From positions 1 through 18,291 of the forward strand of contig JAILGO010000003.1 in assembly GCA_024696725.1 (NCBI GenBank): a DNA stretch of 18,291 nt. Direction: 5' to 3'. Source of the stretch: Eubacterium sp. (GTDB lineage Bacteria; Bacillota; Clostridia; Oscillospirales; Acutalibacteraceae). Below the pieces are notes generated by a model. The model saw only the letters and a list, made by a program, of their open reading frames with translations, did no database searches and was not told the origin of the DNA. Made by a program: the position numbers and the translations under genes. Shown here piece by piece: positions 1 to 7,274 of the stretch (position 1 is the stretch's first letter; every line of letters begins with the position of its first letter).

Positions 1-3
1 TTA

Positions 4-32
4 TTGCATTAAAGCGCTAAATCTGTTATAAT
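4..32 (+). promoter_or_regulatory. putP promoter (sigma-A type)
   Basis: A perfect -10 box TATAAT at 27-32 is preceded by TG one base upstream (extended -10). It stands 17 bases downstream of a weak -35 box TTGCAT at 4-9. The start codon lies 43 bases further on, and no other gene intervenes. The extended -10 probably compensates for the poor -35. Confidence 0.65.
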
Positions 33-75
33 TCTAAACATCTTATTGAAATCTTAAAAAACAGGAGGAAAAACT

Positions 76-1602
76 ATGACAAAAGCACAAATAGGAATAA
101 TGATTTCAATCGTTCTTTATCTTTCCGTTGTCGTTCTTATCGGCGTTATCTATTCGCGCAAAACCAAGAACGTCGGCGACTTCTATCTCGGCGGAAGAAA
201 GCTCGGTCCGCTCGTTACGGCTATGAGCGCCGAGGCTTCGGATATGTCGAGCTGGCTTCTTATGGGTCTCCCGGGCGTTGCGTACCTCTGCGGTATTGCC
301 GACGCAGGCTGGACGGCGATAGGTCTTGCGGTAGGAACTTATTTCAACTGGCTTATCGTTGCTAAAAAGCTTCGTAACTATTCCGATAAAATCGGTGCGA
401 TTACCGTACCCGATTATTTCTCGCTCAGGTATAAGGATAAAAGCAATGCGCTTATGGCTGTTGCCGCTCTTGTAATCATCGTTTTCTTCGTTCCCTATAC
501 CGCTTCAGGCTTCGCAGCGTGCGGTAAGCTTTTCGGTACGCTCTTCGGAATCGACTATCATATAGCTATGGTAGTTTCCGCGATTATTATCGTAGGCTAC
601 ACCTCTCTCGGCGGCTTCAACGCAGCTTCGACCACCGACTTTATTCAGTCGATTATTATGAGCGTCGCGCTCGTTATAGTTCTCTTTTTCGGCATTTCAC
701 AGGCAGGCGGAATGGGCGCCGTTATAGATAACGCGCAGTCTCTTTCGGGCTACCTTACTATGTTCAAAACTCACGACGCGGCAACAAATACCGCCTCGCC
801 CTACGGCGTGCTTACAATCTGCTCAACGCTCGCATGGGGACTCGGATATTTCGGTATGCCTCATATTCTTTTAAGATTTATGGCTATCGAAAACCCGAAG
901 AAAATTGCGCTTTCACGCCGCGTTGCTTCCGTATGGGTTGTAATTTCAATGGCTGTTGCCGTTATTATCGGTATCGTAGGTCTCGGTATGGTTAAGAACA
1001 ACGCGCTCGGCGCGCTTGAGGACAGCGAGACAATAATCGTTCAGATTGCTAATCTTCTTTCACAGAGGGGTATTATATTCGCGCTTATCGCAGGCATAAT
1101 ACTTGCAGGTATTCTCGCAAGCACGATGTCTACCGCCGACAGCCAGCTTCTCGCCGCCTCCTCGTCAATGAGTGAAAACATTCTCGGCGGCGTATTCAGG
1201 CTCAAGCTCGGCGAAACCGCACAAATGGTGGTTGCGCGCGTTACTCTTATAGTTATTTCGATTATCGGCGTCGTTCTCGCGTGGGACAGCACCTCGAGCG
1301 TATTTAAAATAGTATCCTTCGCATGGGCGGGCTTCGGCGCTGCGTTCGGTCCCGTTATGCTGCTTTCGCTCTTCTGGAAACGCTCGAATAAGTACGGCGC
1401 TATCGCGGGTATGCTCGCGGGCGGAATTATGATTTTCGTATGGAAATTTGCCGTAAGACCGCTCGGCGGAATCGTTGATATTTACGAGCTGCTTCCCGCT
1501 TTCCTTATCGGCCTTGCGGTTAATATCATCGTTTCGCTTGTAACTCCCGCTCCCGAAAAGGAAATCACCGACACCTTCGAGGAAGTCAAAAAAATGAAAT
1601 AA
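76..1602 (+). CDS. putP: Sodium/proline symporter PutP (SSF family)
   Basis: This is an inner-membrane sodium:solute symporter that most likely imports L-proline with Na+. The 508-residue length matches the 500-residue PutP family and the protein is hydrophobic throughout, in keeping with the 13-helix LeuT-like fold. The PutP signature is clear at residues 38-68: GGRKLGP, then TAMSAEASDMSSWLL. Asp56 and Ser58 align with the Na+-binding Asp55 and Ser57 of E. coli PutP. The second Na+-site helix near residue 350, with AGILASTMSTADSQLL, is also conserved. The C-terminal tail is charged and cytoplasmic. AGGAGG at 63-68 lies seven bases before the ATG and fixes the start. The gene is monocistronic, with its own promoter and terminator. 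Proline is the best guess for the substrate, but close SSF paralogues that carry other solutes cannot be excluded from sequence alone. Confidence 0.93.
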   Translation: MTKAQIGIMISIVLYLSVVVLIGVIYSRKTKNVGDFYLGGRKLGPLVTAMSAEASDMSSWLLMGLPGVAYLCGIADAGWTAIGLAVGTYFNWLIVAKKLRNYSDKIGAITVPDYFSLRYKDKSNALMAVAALVIIVFFVPYTASGFAACGKLFGTLFGIDYHIAMVVSAIIIVGYTSLGGFNAASTTDFIQSIIMSVALVIVLFFGISQAGGMGAVIDNAQSLSGYLTMFKTHDAATNTASPYGVLTICSTLAWGLGYFGMPHILLRFMAIENPKKIALSRRVASVWVVISMAVAVIIGIVGLGMVKNNALGALEDSETIIVQIANLLSQRGIIFALIAGIILAGILASTMSTADSQLLAASSSMSENILGGVFRLKLGETAQMVVARVTLIVISIIGVVLAWDSTSSVFKIVSFAWAGFGAAFGPVMLLSLFWKRSNKYGAIAGMLAGGIMIFVWKFAVRPLGGIVDIYELLPAFLIGLAVNIIVSLVTPAPEKEITDTFEEVKKMK

Positions 1603-1610
1603 TATAAACT

Positions 1611-1640
1611 AAGCCGCAGGTCGACGACCTGCGGCTTTTT
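1611..1640 (+). terminator. Intrinsic terminator of putP
   Basis: A GC-rich inverted repeat (AAGCCGCAGGT at 1611-1621 pairing with ACCTGCGGCTT at 1627-1637, short loop) is followed by a T run ending at 1640. It starts nine bases after the putP stop. On the opposite strand the same hairpin lies just beyond the DUF1015 stop codon but is followed only by a weak T-rich stretch, so it may also work, less efficiently, for that convergent gene. Confidence 0.9.
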
Positions 1641-1641
1641 A

Positions 1642-2880
1642 TTATGATAAATGGTGAATGAAGATTCCCGAAAGCGGCTTCGGTTCAAACCAGGTCGACT
1701 TAGGCGGCATAATCTCTCCCGCGTCGGCGATAGACATTAAATCGTCAATCGTCGTAGGATACATCGCAAATGCGAGCGCCATATCGTCGTTAGCTCTTCT
1801 TTCAAGCTCCTTAAGTCCTCTTATTCCGCCGATAAAATCTATTCTTTCGCTCGTTTTAGGATTGTCTATTCCGAGAAGCGGCTTAAGAACGTTATTCTGT
1901 AAAATCGAAACGTCAAGCTGTCCGACGGGATTATTCTCGTCGAATATTCCCTTCTTAGCGGTAAGCTTGTACCACTTTCCCTGACAGTACATTGAAAAGC
2001 TGTGTTTTTTATCGGGTGACATCGCCTTGGGAAGCGATTCGATTTCAAACCTTTCGCCGAGCTTTTTAAGGAAGCCGTCGAACGAATAGCCGTTTAAATC
2101 CTTAACCACTCTGTTATAGTCCATAATCTCGAGCTCGCTGTCGGGATAAGCGATAGCGAGGAAGAAGTTAAATTCCTCGTCTCCCGTATAATCCGGGTTC
2201 TGCTCTCTTCTCATTTTTCCGACCTTAACGGCGGACGCGCAGCGGTGGTGGCCGTCGGCGATATAGAGCGAGGATACCTCTTTAAAAAGCGCTTCAAGCG
2301 TCCCGATAACCTCCGCGTCGTCGATAACCCAGACGGTATGGTGGGTATAATCTCTTCCGAAATCGTAAACGGCTTCGTGGCTTCTTACCCAGTTATTTAT
2401 AATGTGGCTGATTTCTTTATTCTCTCTGTACGTAAGAAAAATCGGTCCCGTATTAGCGTCGCACACGTCTACGTGATTTATTCTGTCCTTTTCCTTAACG
2501 GCAAGAGTATGCTCATGCTTTTTAATTACGTTGTTTATATAATCGTCAACCGAGGCGCAGCCGACGAGTCCCGTCTGAGACCTTCCGTTCATAACCTGAC
2601 GGTAAATATAAAGACACGGTTTTTCGTCACGAACGAGAGCGCCGCTGTTTTCGAGCGAAAGAAGGTTTTCCCTCGCCTTTTCGTAAACCTCGGGCGAATA
2701 GTGGTCAATATCGGGAGAAAGGTCAATCTCCGCCCTGTCGACGTGAAGGAAGGAATAGGGATTACCCTTAACCATCTCTCTCGCCTCGTCGCTGTTCATT
2801 ACGTCGTATGGTAACGCGGGGATAAGCGTACTCGCCTGCTTACTCGGACGAAACGCGTTAAAGGATTTGAAAACCGCCAT
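1642..2880 (-). CDS. DUF1015 family protein (HHR motif; often linked to serine biosynthesis)
   Basis: This 412-residue cytosolic protein is recognisable as DUF1015 (PF06245). Its two hallmark blocks are the KKHEHT...KEKDRINH stretch near residues 120-136 and ADGHHR at residues 208-213. Clostridial members are often annotated as ParB/Spo0J-like and commonly lie beside serA and a serine/phosphoserine aminotransferase gene. From that I infer a role in serine or phosphoserine metabolism, possibly as a kinase, but no activity can be shown here and no serA or serC is adjacent. I chose the ATG at 2880 because AGGAG lies eight bases before it. A possible upstream start at 2925 would fall inside the terminator hairpin and has no ribosome binding site. 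The gene is convergent with putP and sits downstream of the phage operon. Confidence 0.85.
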   Translation of the reverse strand: MAVFKSFNAFRPSKQASTLIPALPYDVMNSDEAREMVKGNPYSFLHVDRAEIDLSPDIDHYSPEVYEKARENLLSLENSGALVRDEKPCLYIYRQVMNGRSQTGLVGCASVDDYINNVIKKHEHTLAVKEKDRINHVDVCDANTGPIFLTYRENKEISHIINNWVRSHEAVYDFGRDYTHHTVWVIDDAEVIGTLEALFKEVSSLYIADGHHRCASAVKVGKMRREQNPDYTGDEEFNFFLAIAYPDSELEIMDYNRVVKDLNGYSFDGFLKKLGERFEIESLPKAMSPDKKHSFSMYCQGKWYKLTAKKGIFDENNPVGQLDVSILQNNVLKPLLGIDNPKTSERIDFIGGIRGLKELERRANDDMALAFAMYPTTIDDLMSIADAGEIMPPKSTWFEPKPLSGIFIHHLS

Positions 2881-2901
2881 AATCAATTCTCCTGTTTCAT
2901 T

Positions 2902-2933
2902 AAAAATCGGGCAGTGAAAAATCACTACCCGAT
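2902..2933 (-). terminator. Terminator of the phage structural operon
   Basis: On the - strand a 12-bp stem (2922-2933 with 2906-2917, one G-U wobble, loop TTTT) is followed by five T residues. It lies 36 bases beyond the stop codon of the last phage gene and should end the long phage transcript before the DUF1015 gene. The DUF1015 promoter overlaps its upstream arm. Confidence 0.85.
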
Positions 2934-2962
2934 ATTATATTACTTTAACGTCCCGATGTAAA
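2934..2962 (-). promoter_or_regulatory. DUF1015 gene promoter (near-consensus)
   Basis: On the - strand there is TTTACA (5/6 to consensus) at 2957-2962, a 17-base spacer, and a perfect TATAAT at 2934-2939. Initiation is expected near 2926-2927, inside the left arm of the terminator hairpin, so transcripts from this promoter would lack part of that arm. A 6-bp inverted repeat, ACTTTA/TAAAGT (2942-2947 and 2959-2964), spans the -35 and the spacer and could be an operator, though it is short. Confidence 0.8.
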
Positions 2963-2969
2963 GTATTTT

Positions 2970-3446
2970 TTACGCGAACATAATACAAACGTAGGTAACG
3001 CCGACCTCGTTGAAATTCTTATACTCGTCGCCGTGTACTCTTACCGCAGACTGCTGAACGCTCAGCGTGTTTCCGCTCAGCGAGGCGCCCGTCATCGAGC
3101 CCGATTTTGTAACTATTGCAAAATAGTTATAGTCCGAGGCGTTGTCAAAATCCGTTACCGACGCAACGAGATTCATCGCGAAAACTATTCCCCAAGTCGG
3201 CTCGAAGCCGCTTTCTACGGTAATATCGCGGTTACCCGAGCCGTTTCCGTAATACATAAACATATAATAGCCGTTATTCCATTTATTCCTTTCCTCGTCC
3301 GTAATATGAATAAGACTATTCGCAATATGAGTTCCGACGGCGTTATCAATAATAACGTTATCGTCGTTGAAATCGCTCATCTGCGGAACGTCGCTTCCTA
3401 TCCATCGGTTAAGTCTAAGGTGATAGGTTTTATTTGTACTGCTCAT
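2970..3446 (-). CDS. Short tail fibre / receptor-binding-like protein
   Basis: A 158-residue protein encoded by the last gene of the phage operon. The N-terminal 30 residues (LRLNRW...SDFNDDNVIIDNAVGTHIAN) resemble the attachment region found at the start of many Firmicute phage tail fibres. They are followed by HITDEERNKWN, a short stretch that recurs in such fibres. The remainder is rich in Gly, Ser, Asn and aromatic residues, with SGNTLSVQQ and a hydrophobic YVCIMFA end, suggesting a single beta-sandwich tip. Fibres of related phages are usually several hundred residues, so this looks like an attachment domain joined directly to one tip domain. A ribosome binding site, AGGCGG, precedes the ATG. 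The position downstream of the gp48/XkdU-like gene supports the call, but receptor specificity cannot be inferred. Confidence 0.6.
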   Translation of the reverse strand: MSSTNKTYHLRLNRWIGSDVPQMSDFNDDNVIIDNAVGTHIANSLIHITDEERNKWNNGYYMFMYYGNGSGNRDITVESGFEPTWGIVFAMNLVASVTDFDNASDYNYFAIVTKSGSMTGASLSGNTLSVQQSAVRVHGDEYKNFNEVGVTYVCIMFA

Positions 3447-3464
3447 TTTTTCCGCCTTTCATAA

Positions 3465-4025
3465 TTATTCAAAATACTCCGTTGAGAGCGTGTCTATTAA
3501 ACTGAAGGTCAGTCTCAGCCTGTCGTACTGACGGAAGCTTTTTGAAAGAGCGTTCCAGTCCGAAAACCTCATACCGTCCGAGTCAAACTCCGCCGCAGTG
3601 CCGACAGGAACCGCGCCGAGAGAAAAGGCGCCGACGTTTTCGAGCACGGGAGGGCAGCAATTACGGATTATAAGCTTACCGTTGCCGTATTCGTACTGCG
3701 CTCCGCCGAGAACGGCGCATTCGCCGTCAAACGCGCTTTTCAGCGAGCAGGCGCCGAAGCCGTAGGAATACCTGTTTTTTACCGCTTCGGTAACCTGCTC
3801 CGCGGTAAGAAAGTCGGTATTAATTCCCATAACCGACGCGTAATAATCAGCCTCTCCGCCGTAAAGAGAAAAGAAAAGCTTTTCTTTTAAAGCTTCGAGT
3901 TTTTCGTTTATAACGTTTATTCCTGCCGTGTACGCCGCTGCTTCCGCTTCTGCATAGCTTCCCGCCTGAACGTCGAGGCCGAGCACTGAGAAAAGCTCCG
4001 TCAATCTTTCGTAAACGCTACTCAT
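3465..4025 (-). CDS. Baseplate protein, gp48/XkdU (YmfQ, DUF2313)-like
   Basis: A 186-residue protein in the position of Mu gp48 and PBSX XkdU, directly after the gpJ-like gene. In known phages this protein joins the wedge to the tail fibre. The N-terminal half is helical and acidic, with a repeated Glu/Ala stretch. The middle has YGGEADYYASVMGI and a KNRYSYGFG motif typical of the transition to the C-terminal beta region. The call rests on moderate sequence resemblance plus gene order. Its start codon overlaps the end of the upstream gene by eight bases, indicating translational coupling. A 19-base gap precedes the fibre gene. Confidence 0.6.
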   Translation of the reverse strand: MSSVYERLTELFSVLGLDVQAGSYAEAEAAAYTAGINVINEKLEALKEKLFFSLYGGEADYYASVMGINTDFLTAEQVTEAVKNRYSYGFGACSLKSAFDGECAVLGGAQYEYGNGKLIIRNCCPPVLENVGAFSLGAVPVGTAAEFDSDGMRFSDWNALSKSFRQYDRLRLTFSLIDTLSTEYFE

Positions 4026-5079
4026 AGCTGCTCACCCTCAGTCCGTTAATAACGAGATGAGCCTTATCGGGACAGAAAACTATACCCTGAACGGCTTCGG
4101 GAGATGACGCCTCGCAATAGCTTACGCCCTCGGCAAGAGAGGCAAGATAGACGATTTTTGAAATATATATGTTTTCTCCGATAGCCGCGTTGGCTGCGTA
4201 CTGCTCTATTCTCTCTCTTGCCTCGTCTACCGCGCTTTCGCTGACCGCCGCGTTCACCTTCAGCTCAACGTTAAGCGAGAACGTTCTTTCGGGCGATTCC
4301 GAAACGGTAACGGTTTTATCGGTAAGAACCGCGACCTCAAACGCCTCGCTTACGGTATCACTGATTTCCGCGACTGTAACTCCGGGCTTCAGTCTCAAAG
4401 CAACGTCAATACCATTATCGGTATAATATCCCCTGCAGTCGCGTATTCTCCCGTCCTTAAGAAGTCCCTGACGGACGGTTTCAAGCGAAAAGCCCGTCTG
4501 CGGAATACTGTATGAGTCGAGAATACGAAGTCTGAGCGCCTCGTCGCTTTCAGCCGATGAGCCCGACGCGAACGCCTCGTTATTAATTACTCCGTCTATA
4601 CCGACGGGCGGGTTAACCATAACGGTAACGCTTTCAGGAGGCACGTTATATTCCCATCCGCATTCAACCGCGCTTGCCGAAACGGTAACCGAAAGCTCTC
4701 CCGCGGGAATTACCGCCGAGGCGTCCGTAACGAACTGAATATACGGCTCGCCGCTTACCGAACAGATTACGCCCGACGGAATTTCCGTATCGGCGGCGCT
4801 CGGCTCGTCTATATAAAAGGTCAGAACGCCGACCGCCCTTTGCGCTTCCTTGCGGTGAATATCTCTCAGCTCCGCATGAAAGTCGAGATAATCGCCCGTC
4901 GCCGTCTGCGGAAGCGCCTGACGGAGTATATAGTTTTCTTTACAGGCGAGCGTAAAAAGCTCGCTTGCAACAGCCTCAAGCCTTGCCGCCGTGTCCGAGA
5001 AATCCTTTACCGTTTCACCGCAGCTATTGAAGTATGCGTTTTTCATTTCGTTGAGTAATTCGTTATACGTTATTTTCAA
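4018..5079 (-). CDS. Baseplate J-like protein (gpJ/gp47/XkdT)
   Basis: This 353-residue baseplate wedge protein belongs to the Baseplate_J family, the scaffold that forms the ring around the hub in contractile tails. Typical features are the N-terminal helical LA...LHAELRDI...R region, followed by GVLTFYIDEPSAADTEIPSGVICS, and the conserved central NNEAFASGSSAESDEALRLRIL segment in which Ser/Glu-Asp-Glu and Arg are family hallmarks. Its length is normal for XkdT (about 350). The start is TTG at 5079, because AGGTGA lies nine bases upstream and the first in-frame ATG (5046) has no ribosome binding site. It overlaps the upstream gene by 17 bases. The neighbours on both sides are baseplate genes in PBSX/Mu order. 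Confidence 0.85.
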   Translation of the reverse strand: MKITYNELLNEMKNAYFNSCGETVKDFSDTAARLEAVASELFTLACKENYILRQALPQTATGDYLDFHAELRDIHRKEAQRAVGVLTFYIDEPSAADTEIPSGVICSVSGEPYIQFVTDASAVIPAGELSVTVSASAVECGWEYNVPPESVTVMVNPPVGIDGVINNEAFASGSSAESDEALRLRILDSYSIPQTGFSLETVRQGLLKDGRIRDCRGYYTDNGIDVALRLKPGVTVAEISDTVSEAFEVAVLTDKTVTVSESPERTFSLNVELKVNAAVSESAVDEARERIEQYAANAAIGENIYISKIVYLASLAEGVSYCEASSPEAVQGIVFCPDKAHLVINGLRVSSYE

Positions 5080-5401
5080 GCCGTATACTCACCTGTCCTT
5101 CCGTATCGTTTATAAGAAGAGAAATAACCGCCCGTCCGTTTTCAAGCTCTGCGCTTTTTACCGTAACGCCGTCAAGTCCGTCGAGCGCCTCTGCGGCATA
5201 GATAAAGGCGTATTTATCGGCAGGCTCACGGTTCAGCTCTTTTATACGCGAGCCGAAGCTTTTATTCGGATAAAACCGTCCGCGCCTTGTGTTGAGCGCG
5301 GTAAACGCATTCTGAAGAAGCTCCTCTATATACTGTACTGTTAAAGCCTTCCCCGTTTGCGCGTCTCTTTTATAGTCGCCGTCAATCACCCTGAGCGCCA
5401 T
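5063..5401 (-). CDS. Baseplate wedge protein, gp46/gp25/XkdS-like
   Basis: A 112-residue protein with the gp25/gpW-type lysozyme-like-fold layout of small wedge subunits. It has an N-terminal region with GDYKRDAQTGKAL, a helix with EELLQNAFTALNTRRGRFYPNKSFGS that resembles the conserved 'L.T.RGE...P..G.G' core of Mu gp46/XkdS, and a beta-rich C-terminus that ends in a ligand-free tail. It probably joins gpJ-like wedges around the hub. I take ATG 5401 as the start because GGGGAGG lies seven bases upstream. A TTG two codons earlier would abut the ribosome binding site. It overlaps its upstream neighbour by 20 bases and is overlapped by the gpJ-like gene. Confidence 0.75.
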   Translation of the reverse strand: MALRVIDGDYKRDAQTGKALTVQYIEELLQNAFTALNTRRGRFYPNKSFGSRIKELNREPADKYAFIYAAEALDGLDGVTVKSAELENGRAVISLLINDTEGQVSIRLENNV

Positions 5402-5753
5402 TTTCAATCCTCCCCTGTCTATCTATTTTAAGCGTTTTATTAATAATAACGCTTCCGTCGTTTTTCAGCTCGATACAGGCTCCGCCCGACGAGCTGATTT
5501 TTATTTCGCCCGCGTTGAGCGTACCTACGGGCGCTTTTACTCCGAGAGCTACCGAACCGTCGGACGCTTCCAGAATAAGAACCTCCTCGCCGACGGGCGC
5601 TATTGAAGTAAAGCCGTAGGGAAGATAACAGCTTATGTTACGAACGTTTTTTGAAGCGTCAGCCTCCCAGTTGTTCCGCGACGCAAGAGTAACCTCTCCC
5701 TTTTCAGCGAACGGTTGCGTTGCGCTTTTATTCATTTTTCTGCTCAGCCACAT
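5382..5753 (-). CDS. Baseplate spike protein, gpV/Mu gp45-like
   Basis: A 123-residue protein with the layout of a contractile-phage central spike. The OB-fold core (LPYGFTSIAPVGEEVLILEASDGS) ends in GVKAPVGTLNAGEIKISSSGGACIEL, followed by a short repeating beta strand set (KNDGSVIINKTLKIDRQGRI) like the start of a gp45/gpV triple-stranded helix. The spike is short and shows no iron-binding His-x-His tip that I can see. GGGGAGG at 5760-5766 lies six bases before the ATG at 5753, so I prefer this start to one at 5774 or 5735. It overlaps the end of the upstream hub gene, as is usual for coupled baseplate genes. The function is to puncture the target envelope, or just to cap the hub if no tube exists. 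Confidence 0.75.
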   Translation of the reverse strand: MWLSRKMNKSATQPFAEKGEVTLASRNNWEADASKNVRNISCYLPYGFTSIAPVGEEVLILEASDGSVALGVKAPVGTLNAGEIKISSSGGACIELKNDGSVIINKTLKIDRQGRIENGAQGD

Positions 5754-6663
5754 ATTCAACCTCCCCGAGCTCAAGCTCCTTTGAAAGACCTATTACTGTT
5801 TTTACGCCGTTTTTGTTACCGAGAGTTACAAGCGAGCTTATGCGGTAGCCCTCAAGTCCGTCATAAATAACGGGTGAACAAAGCTCTGCCGTAACGACTC
5901 CCGAAACAGTAAGCTCGGCGGAATAGTATTCCCTTGCGGAGTCCTCTATAACCGAGCTTAAGAGAGTTGAGCGTTGCCACTCAGGTACGGCTGAAAGACT
6001 TAGCTTGCGCGAGCGCCTTATCCCGTTCTTATCAAGCAGAGTGCTTTTCAGATGGCGGTTATATTCGCCGTCGGTTTTACAGTCGATTCTGCTTACAGCT
6101 TCGCCCCGTTTAATTATTTTCTTTAAGCCGAGAACGGCGTTTTTATCGACGGTATAGCTCTTTTTTCCGTCGGGTACGTATAGAACGCCGTCGGGACTCA
6201 CGGCGATATTGTTTTTACAAAACGCCCTGACAAAGCTGTTTATCGCACCGTAACAGCTTGTCCCCCGTCCTATGGGATAATCGGCGCGCACCCAGTAGTT
6301 TTTCAGCCCGTTTTTAAAACCGAAGTCCTCTGCGTTTACTAAAAACAGCGTATTAACGCACGGCGCGTTATAGGTAAGCTGAGGCGCCTCGTTATCAACG
6401 AGCAGACAGGCTGACGAGCGCGCGTAGATAAAGGCTCTTCCGTCGCTGAAGCTCTGGCAGTCCGCGTAACCTCTGAATACGCATTTACCGTCGGCGTACG
6501 CCTCAAGGGCTACCGCCTCGACGGGCTCGCTTTCCGAAAGAAAAACGAGTCTCAGCCCGTCGCACGCCGCCCGCGTATCGCGCGACCATTCATAAGAGAC
6601 GACCTCTGCGGCTTTTGATTTTTCTCCGTTCAGGAAGGTAATAATAAATTCTATTTCAGCCAA
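5728..6663 (-). CDS. Tail hub protein, gpD/XkdQ-like
   Basis: A 311-residue late-control-D type hub protein (T4 gp27 / P2 gpD / XkdQ family). The N-terminal domain (FLNGEK...SYEWSRDTRAACDGLRLVF) and the early KCVFRGYADC motif are typical of the tube-like first domain. The later region, with DCKTDGEYNRHLKSTLLDKNG and a C-terminal GYRISSLVTLGNKNGVKTVIGLSKELELGE, fits the second barrel. In contractile phages a trimer links the tube to the spike. The start is TTG at 6663, reading over the last codons of the LysM gene. AGGAGG lies ten bases upstream, a rather long spacing, but no ATG is available nearby. With no tube gene in the element, this protein would have to dock to something else. Confidence 0.8.
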   Translation of the reverse strand: MAEIEFIITFLNGEKSKAAEVVSYEWSRDTRAACDGLRLVFLSESEPVEAVALEAYADGKCVFRGYADCQSFSDGRAFIYARSSACLLVDNEAPQLTYNAPCVNTLFLVNAEDFGFKNGLKNYWVRADYPIGRGTSCYGAINSFVRAFCKNNIAVSPDGVLYVPDGKKSYTVDKNAVLGLKKIIKRGEAVSRIDCKTDGEYNRHLKSTLLDKNGIRRSRKLSLSAVPEWQRSTLLSSVIEDSAREYYSAELTVSGVVTAELCSPVIYDGLEGYRISSLVTLGNKNGVKTVIGLSKELELGEVEYVAEQKNE

Positions 6664-7166
6664 ACCTTATCACCCTCCTTAACGGAAAACGGCTCCTCAA
6701 AATCATTGAGCGCGATTACGGTCTCTATCGCCGTATTGGTTCTGTACGCGATATCAAAGAGGTTTTCTCCGTCCTGAGCCAGCGTGTAGCCAAAGTCATA
6801 TTCTCCGCTTTTACTGCTGATATCCTGAACAAACTCGAAGCTGTAACCGATACAGTTTCGCTCGGAACAGACGTTCAGCTCAAGCGAGGTAAAAAGCGCT
6901 TTAAACGGACTTACCACAGGTAAGAAGAGGTAGGCGGAGCCTTTCTTTTTAAATGCAGCAAGAAGCTGCTGAGCTCTCGCCGAAGCGTTTTCGCCCGCGA
7001 GTATTCCTTTTCCGCTGACCTTAACGGGAAGCTCGCATACCTCCTTGCACCCCGCATTTGAGCCCGGCGCCTCGGTCACAGCCGTGCGTTTTGAGTATTC
7101 CGTTTTAAGCGTCGAGGGATTCACTTCAAAACAGACTCCCCTGTAGCTCATTTTTATACTTTTCAA
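6651..7166 (-). CDS. LysM-domain baseplate/hub protein (XkdP-like)
   Basis: This 171-residue protein has a C-terminal LysM-type module: YTLAQDGENLFDIAYRTNTAIETVIALND, then VKEGDKVWL at the very end, about residues 124-171. In PBSX-type phages a LysM protein (XkdP, also T4 gp53-like) follows the tape measure and precedes the hub; LysM probably holds the assembly or binds peptidoglycan. The N-terminal part (SYRGVCFEVNPSTLKTEY) is beta-rich and resembles the membrane-facing domain of that family. The start is TTG at 7166: AGGTGA sits seven bases upstream and the codon overlaps the stop of the 35-residue ORF (TTGA). An ATG at 7151 has no convincing ribosome binding site. At 171 residues it is shorter than XkdP (about 230). 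Confidence 0.7.
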   Translation of the reverse strand: MKSIKMSYRGVCFEVNPSTLKTEYSKRTAVTEAPGSNAGCKEVCELPVKVSGKGILAGENASARAQQLLAAFKKKGSAYLFLPVVSPFKALFTSLELNVCSERNCIGYSFEFVQDISSKSGEYDFGYTLAQDGENLFDIAYRTNTAIETVIALNDFEEPFSVKEGDKVWLK

Positions 7167-7270
7167 TCTGAGTCACCTATTTTCGTGTCATATCTTTTAG
7201 AGTCGAGAAAAAGGTATTCGCTAATTTCATTTAATTCGGAATATATTTCCGTTTCTCTTTCTTTTTCCAA
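7163..7270 (-). CDS. Hypothetical 35-residue protein at the tail-gene junction
   Basis: I do not recognise this protein. It is highly charged (start MEKERETEIYSELNEISEYL, end DSKRYDTKIGDSD) and predicted to be helical in its first half. Support for translation: GGAG, which overlaps the stop codon of the upstream tail terminator gene, sits seven bases before a TTG start, and the ORF's stop overlaps the TTG start of the LysM gene. Its codons are A+T-richer than those of the neighbours by eye. It occupies the exact place where a contractile phage would encode sheath, tube, chaperone and tape measure, so it is either a remnant of a deleted gene or a small functional adaptor. No start other than TTG is possible close by. 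Confidence 0.45.
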   Translation of the reverse strand: MEKERETEIYSELNEISEYLFLDSKRYDTKIGDSD

Positions 7271-7274
7271 GTTA

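Noticed and set aside
2245..2814. Long + strand open frame opposite the DUF1015 gene
   Set aside because: It lies wholly within a well-supported - strand gene, has no ribosome binding site and no recognisable domain; a shadow frame produced by codon bias.
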